DNA of 64,000 nucleotides from DATFVA01 sp963832355. Lineage in GTDB: Bacteria; Bacteroidota; Ignavibacteria; Ignavibacteriales; Ignavibacteriaceae. Below the pieces are notes generated by a model. That model worked only from the letters and a program-made list of their open reading frames with translations, was not told the DNA's origin and ran no database searches. The stretch is from assembly GCA_963832355.1 (NCBI GenBank), contig CAWHTX010000022.1, positions 1 to 64,000 of the forward strand, read 5' to 3'. This document shows, piece after piece, positions 61,996 through 64,000 of the stretch (positions are counted from its first letter, which is position 1; every line of letters starts with the position of its first letter). The position numbers were made by a program, and so were the translations under genes.

Positions 61996-62748
61996 ATGAT
62001 TTCACCTTTACAATTCCCGGAAAATGAACTTGGCACAGCTTTCAACAAGCTTGTCCCATTAATAAAACTTCATAAGTTCAGAGCTGGTGTTATTTATATC
62101 CTTTTTCTTCTTTATTTCAGCCTTCCGGCCTTCCAGGTACCTTATTTTGAGTACTATCATTTCAGGCTAACCTCCCTCATGGAGCAAAGAGCACTGGAGC
62201 ATTACCTCCTTTATTACCCTGAACAGTCATGGACATCAATTAGTGATGTAAACCCTAACCTGCTTAAAGGTATTATATCCATAGAGGATGGAGCATTCTT
62301 TTCTCACAAAGGAATTGACTGGAAAGAGCTAAATATGGCATTAAAACAGAATAAAAGAAGACGCAGGATATACAGAGGAGGCAGTACTCTTACAATGCAG
62401 CTTGCAAAAAATTTATTCTTTACAACAGAGAAGTCATTTTTCAGGAAAGGTAAGGAATTAATCACTACGTTAAGAATGGAAAAAGAACTTAGTAAAAAAA
62501 CAATTCTCCAGGCATATATCAATGCTGTTGAATGGGGGAATGGTATATTCGGTATAGAGGCGGCAGCGGAGGAATATTTTCATAAGGAACCGGATCAGCT
62601 GAACACGAATGAATGCGCACGCCTTGCAGCTGTACTTCCTTCACCGCTTATTCATCCGCCTGATAAAAATTCCCGTTACGTTTTAAGACGGTCTTCAATA
62701 ATCCGTGGCAGATTAAACGATATCATTTTATTTCCTGATGAAAAATGA
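61996..62748 (+). CDS. mtgA: monofunctional peptidoglycan transglycosylase
   Basis: 250 residues. One N-terminal membrane helix (AGVIYILFLLYFSLPAF), then the GT51 domain: catalytic Glu in ISIEDGAFFSHKGIDW, RGGSTLTMQLAKNLFFT, RKGKELITTLRMEKELSKKTILQAYIN and WGNGIFGIEAAAEEYF. It polymerises lipid II into glycan strands without transpeptidase activity. Overlaps the next gene by four bases (ATGA). Confidence 0.95.
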   Translation: MISPLQFPENELGTAFNKLVPLIKLHKFRAGVIYILFLLYFSLPAFQVPYFEYYHFRLTSLMEQRALEHYLLYYPEQSWTSISDVNPNLLKGIISIEDGAFFSHKGIDWKELNMALKQNKRRRRIYRGGSTLTMQLAKNLFFTTEKSFFRKGKELITTLRMEKELSKKTILQAYINAVEWGNGIFGIEAAAEEYFHKEPDQLNTNECARLAAVLPSPLIHPPDKNSRYVLRRSSIIRGRLNDIILFPDEK

Positions 62749-63398
62749 AGCGAAGAGAACTAATTGATTTAATTGAAGAGGGTGAAAGTTTACAGATCGA
62801 GTTTAAAAGGAGATTCTCGACACCTGAGAAAATCGCCCGTGAAATGATTGCTTTTGCAAATACACGCGGAGGTTACCTTCTATTCGGCATTGACGATGAT
62901 AAGCAGGTGGTGGGCGTAGAAAGTGAGAAATCAGAGGCTGAACTTATTAAGGATGCCGCTCTCAACTATTGCGAACCATCGATTTATTATGAGATAGAAT
63001 TTCTTGAAGTCTACGGGAAGGAAGTCGTGGTTGTTGCTGTGCCTGAATCGGAGAATAAACCGCACAGGCTGCAGGATTACCTTAACGAACTCGACCTTAA
63101 TAAATCAGTTGTACTCGTTCGGGTAAATGATAAGAGCATGCAGGCAAGCAAAGAGATGATCAGGATACTCCGTGCACAGAGCCAGGATCTGGGTCTTACT
63201 AAATATACCATAGGCTCAACCGAAAGGCATGTATTTGATTACCTGGAAAAGAATGAAACTATTTCTGTTAAAGAGTTAAGCGAGATGGTGAATATTTCTG
63301 AAAGAAGAGCTTCAAGAACACTGGTTAAGATGGTGAGAGCAAACCTGCTTATGATTCATACTAAAGACAACGGAGAGGAATACTTTACAATTATTTGA
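62745..63398 (+). CDS. AlbA_2-domain DNA-binding/regulatory protein
   Basis: 217 residues. N-terminal AlbA_2 domain (about 8-130: GESLQIEFKRRF, MIAFANTRGGYLLFGIDDDKQVVG), formerly called AAA_4 and found in transcription-regulator-like proteins. The C-terminal about 60 residues contain a winged-helix-like segment (SVKELSEMVNISERRASRTLVKMVRANL). Probably a regulator, target unknown. The ATG overlaps the mtgA stop by four bases. Confidence 0.9.
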   Translation: MKRRELIDLIEEGESLQIEFKRRFSTPEKIAREMIAFANTRGGYLLFGIDDDKQVVGVESEKSEAELIKDAALNYCEPSIYYEIEFLEVYGKEVVVVAVPESENKPHRLQDYLNELDLNKSVVLVRVNDKSMQASKEMIRILRAQSQDLGLTKYTIGSTERHVFDYLEKNETISVKELSEMVNISERRASRTLVKMVRANLLMIHTKDNGEEYFTII

Positions 63399-63978
63399 AA
63401 GCCTGCTGATCTCCTGTCCCGTCGAAAATCTTTCTCAGCTCGAATACCGCAACCCCATATGCTACTGCTACGTTAAGCGACTGCTTGATACCGTACTGAG
63501 GGATCTCGATCGAGAAATCACATAGATCTATTAGTTCCTGTGCTACGCCTGTTATTTCATTGCCGACGACCAGGCATAACGGAAAGTCACTGCCTTGTAC
63601 TTCGTGGTAAAGTTTGCTTTTTGAAGTCAGCTCAAGTGCGCAGATCTTAACTCCCTGTTTCTTAAGTTGCTTAATTACCGCCGCAGGATCTTTCACATAT
63701 TCCCAAGAAACGCTTTCCGTTGAACCGAGAGCAGTCTTTAATATTTCCTTTTTGCCTGATTCTTTCCCTTCTTTACCGGGTATTGGTGGATGGGGGGTAT
63801 AACCGCAGAGGAAAAGTTTTTCGATCATTGCTCCGTCTGAAGTCCTGAAGATGGAGCCTACATTATAATTACTTCTTATGCTGTTCAGGACAACATACAC
63901 GGGCATTTTAGGTGTATCATGAAGGTTGTCCAGTGTATATCTCTTTTCGGATATCTCATCGTGTGTAAGTTTCTTCAT
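63391..63978 (-). CDS. SpoU/TrmH-family RNA 2'-O-methyltransferase
   Basis: 195 residues. SPOUT signature motifs: NSIRSNYNVGSIFRTSDGAMI (motif 1), LCLVVGNEITGVAQELIDLCD (motif 2) and IEIPQYGIKQSLNVAVAYGVAVFEL (motif 3, knot). It lacks the N-terminal RNA-binding extension of RlmB, so it is a short TrmH/YibK-like type. The target rRNA or tRNA position is unknown. Tail-to-tail with the AlbA_2 gene, overlapping by 8 bases. Confidence 0.93.
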   Translation of the reverse strand: MKKLTHDEISEKRYTLDNLHDTPKMPVYVVLNSIRSNYNVGSIFRTSDGAMIEKLFLCGYTPHPPIPGKEGKESGKKEILKTALGSTESVSWEYVKDPAAVIKQLKKQGVKICALELTSKSKLYHEVQGSDFPLCLVVGNEITGVAQELIDLCDFSIEIPQYGIKQSLNVAVAYGVAVFELRKIFDGTGDQQAFK

Positions 63979-64000
63979 ATTCTCACAGCTTCCTCTTAGC

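Noticed and set aside
1..64000. Search for CRISPR arrays, insertion sequences, integrases, toxin-antitoxin pairs, restriction or phage-defence genes
   Set aside because: None seen. The gene content is housekeeping and envelope functions, with no transposase, Cas or integrase motif in any long frame.

Overview
The window reads as a chromosomal segment from a member of the Ignavibacteria (Bacteroidota/Chlorobi lineage). The main clue is the M1 aminopeptidase at 39965-41929, whose C-terminus carries the NYPNPFNPST-type type IX secretion sorting domain common in that group. A three-gene, type-B succinate dehydrogenase, DUF4837, DUF6580 and DUF2723 proteins, long outer-membrane barrels and a tilS-hpt-ftsH run fit the same assignment. 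It is a housekeeping region rather than an island: no transposase, integrase, phage gene or CRISPR array was seen. The taxonomic call is inference from families, not from a marker-gene search.

Layout. 1-7.2 kb: end of an ABC ATPase, an outer-membrane barrel, a GNAT-nitrilase fusion, and a two-gene unit of a large coiled-coil ATPase with a degenerate P-loop plus an MscS channel. 7.2-14.8 kb: an OmpR-type two-component system, a TPR protein, a lipoprotein, an isochorismatase-like hydrolase, and a C39-like peptidase divergent from a D-Ala-D-Ala-ligase-like ATP-grasp enzyme. 14.8-18.6 kb: a HAD phosphatase and a cobalamin-riboswitch unit (BtuB-like receptor plus DUF6580 membrane protein), for which I can see promoter, aptamer and an RBS-sequestering stem. 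18.9-29.3 kb: sdhCAB, an acidic-linker protein before obgE, an M48 lipoprotein protease, tRNA-Met, secG, dacB and a LOG-family protein.

29.3-40 kb is a mostly minus-strand stretch (rpsU, a zinc-ribbon protein, a universal stress protein, an anti-sigma/ECF sigma pair, an M14 carboxypeptidase), then a repeat-bearing gene-free gap, then DUF2461, a barrel protein, a TPMT-like methyltransferase, a CYTH protein and an AddB-like nuclease. Four genes between 30.9 and 37.2 kb look broken by single-indel frameshifts, while genes outside that stretch read intact. That points to either local assembly error or local decay.

40-64 kb: the secreted M1 aminopeptidase; greA with a promoter and a terminator-like hairpin in its leader; ribD and ribE; tilS-hpt-ftsH with a polyprenol-kinase-like gene; a DUF4837 lipoprotein; glnE with a DUF2723 membrane protein; an SDR; secA with the PII gene glnB; a large TPR lipoprotein resembling PorW/SprE; mtgA; an AlbA_2 protein and a SpoU RNA methylase. 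Between the SDR gene and secA there is a candidate small structured RNA on the minus strand. Gene-level themes are envelope biogenesis and export (SecA, SecG, FtsH, PBP4, MtgA, T9SS cargo), nitrogen control (GlnB, GlnE), cobalamin uptake and riboflavin synthesis.
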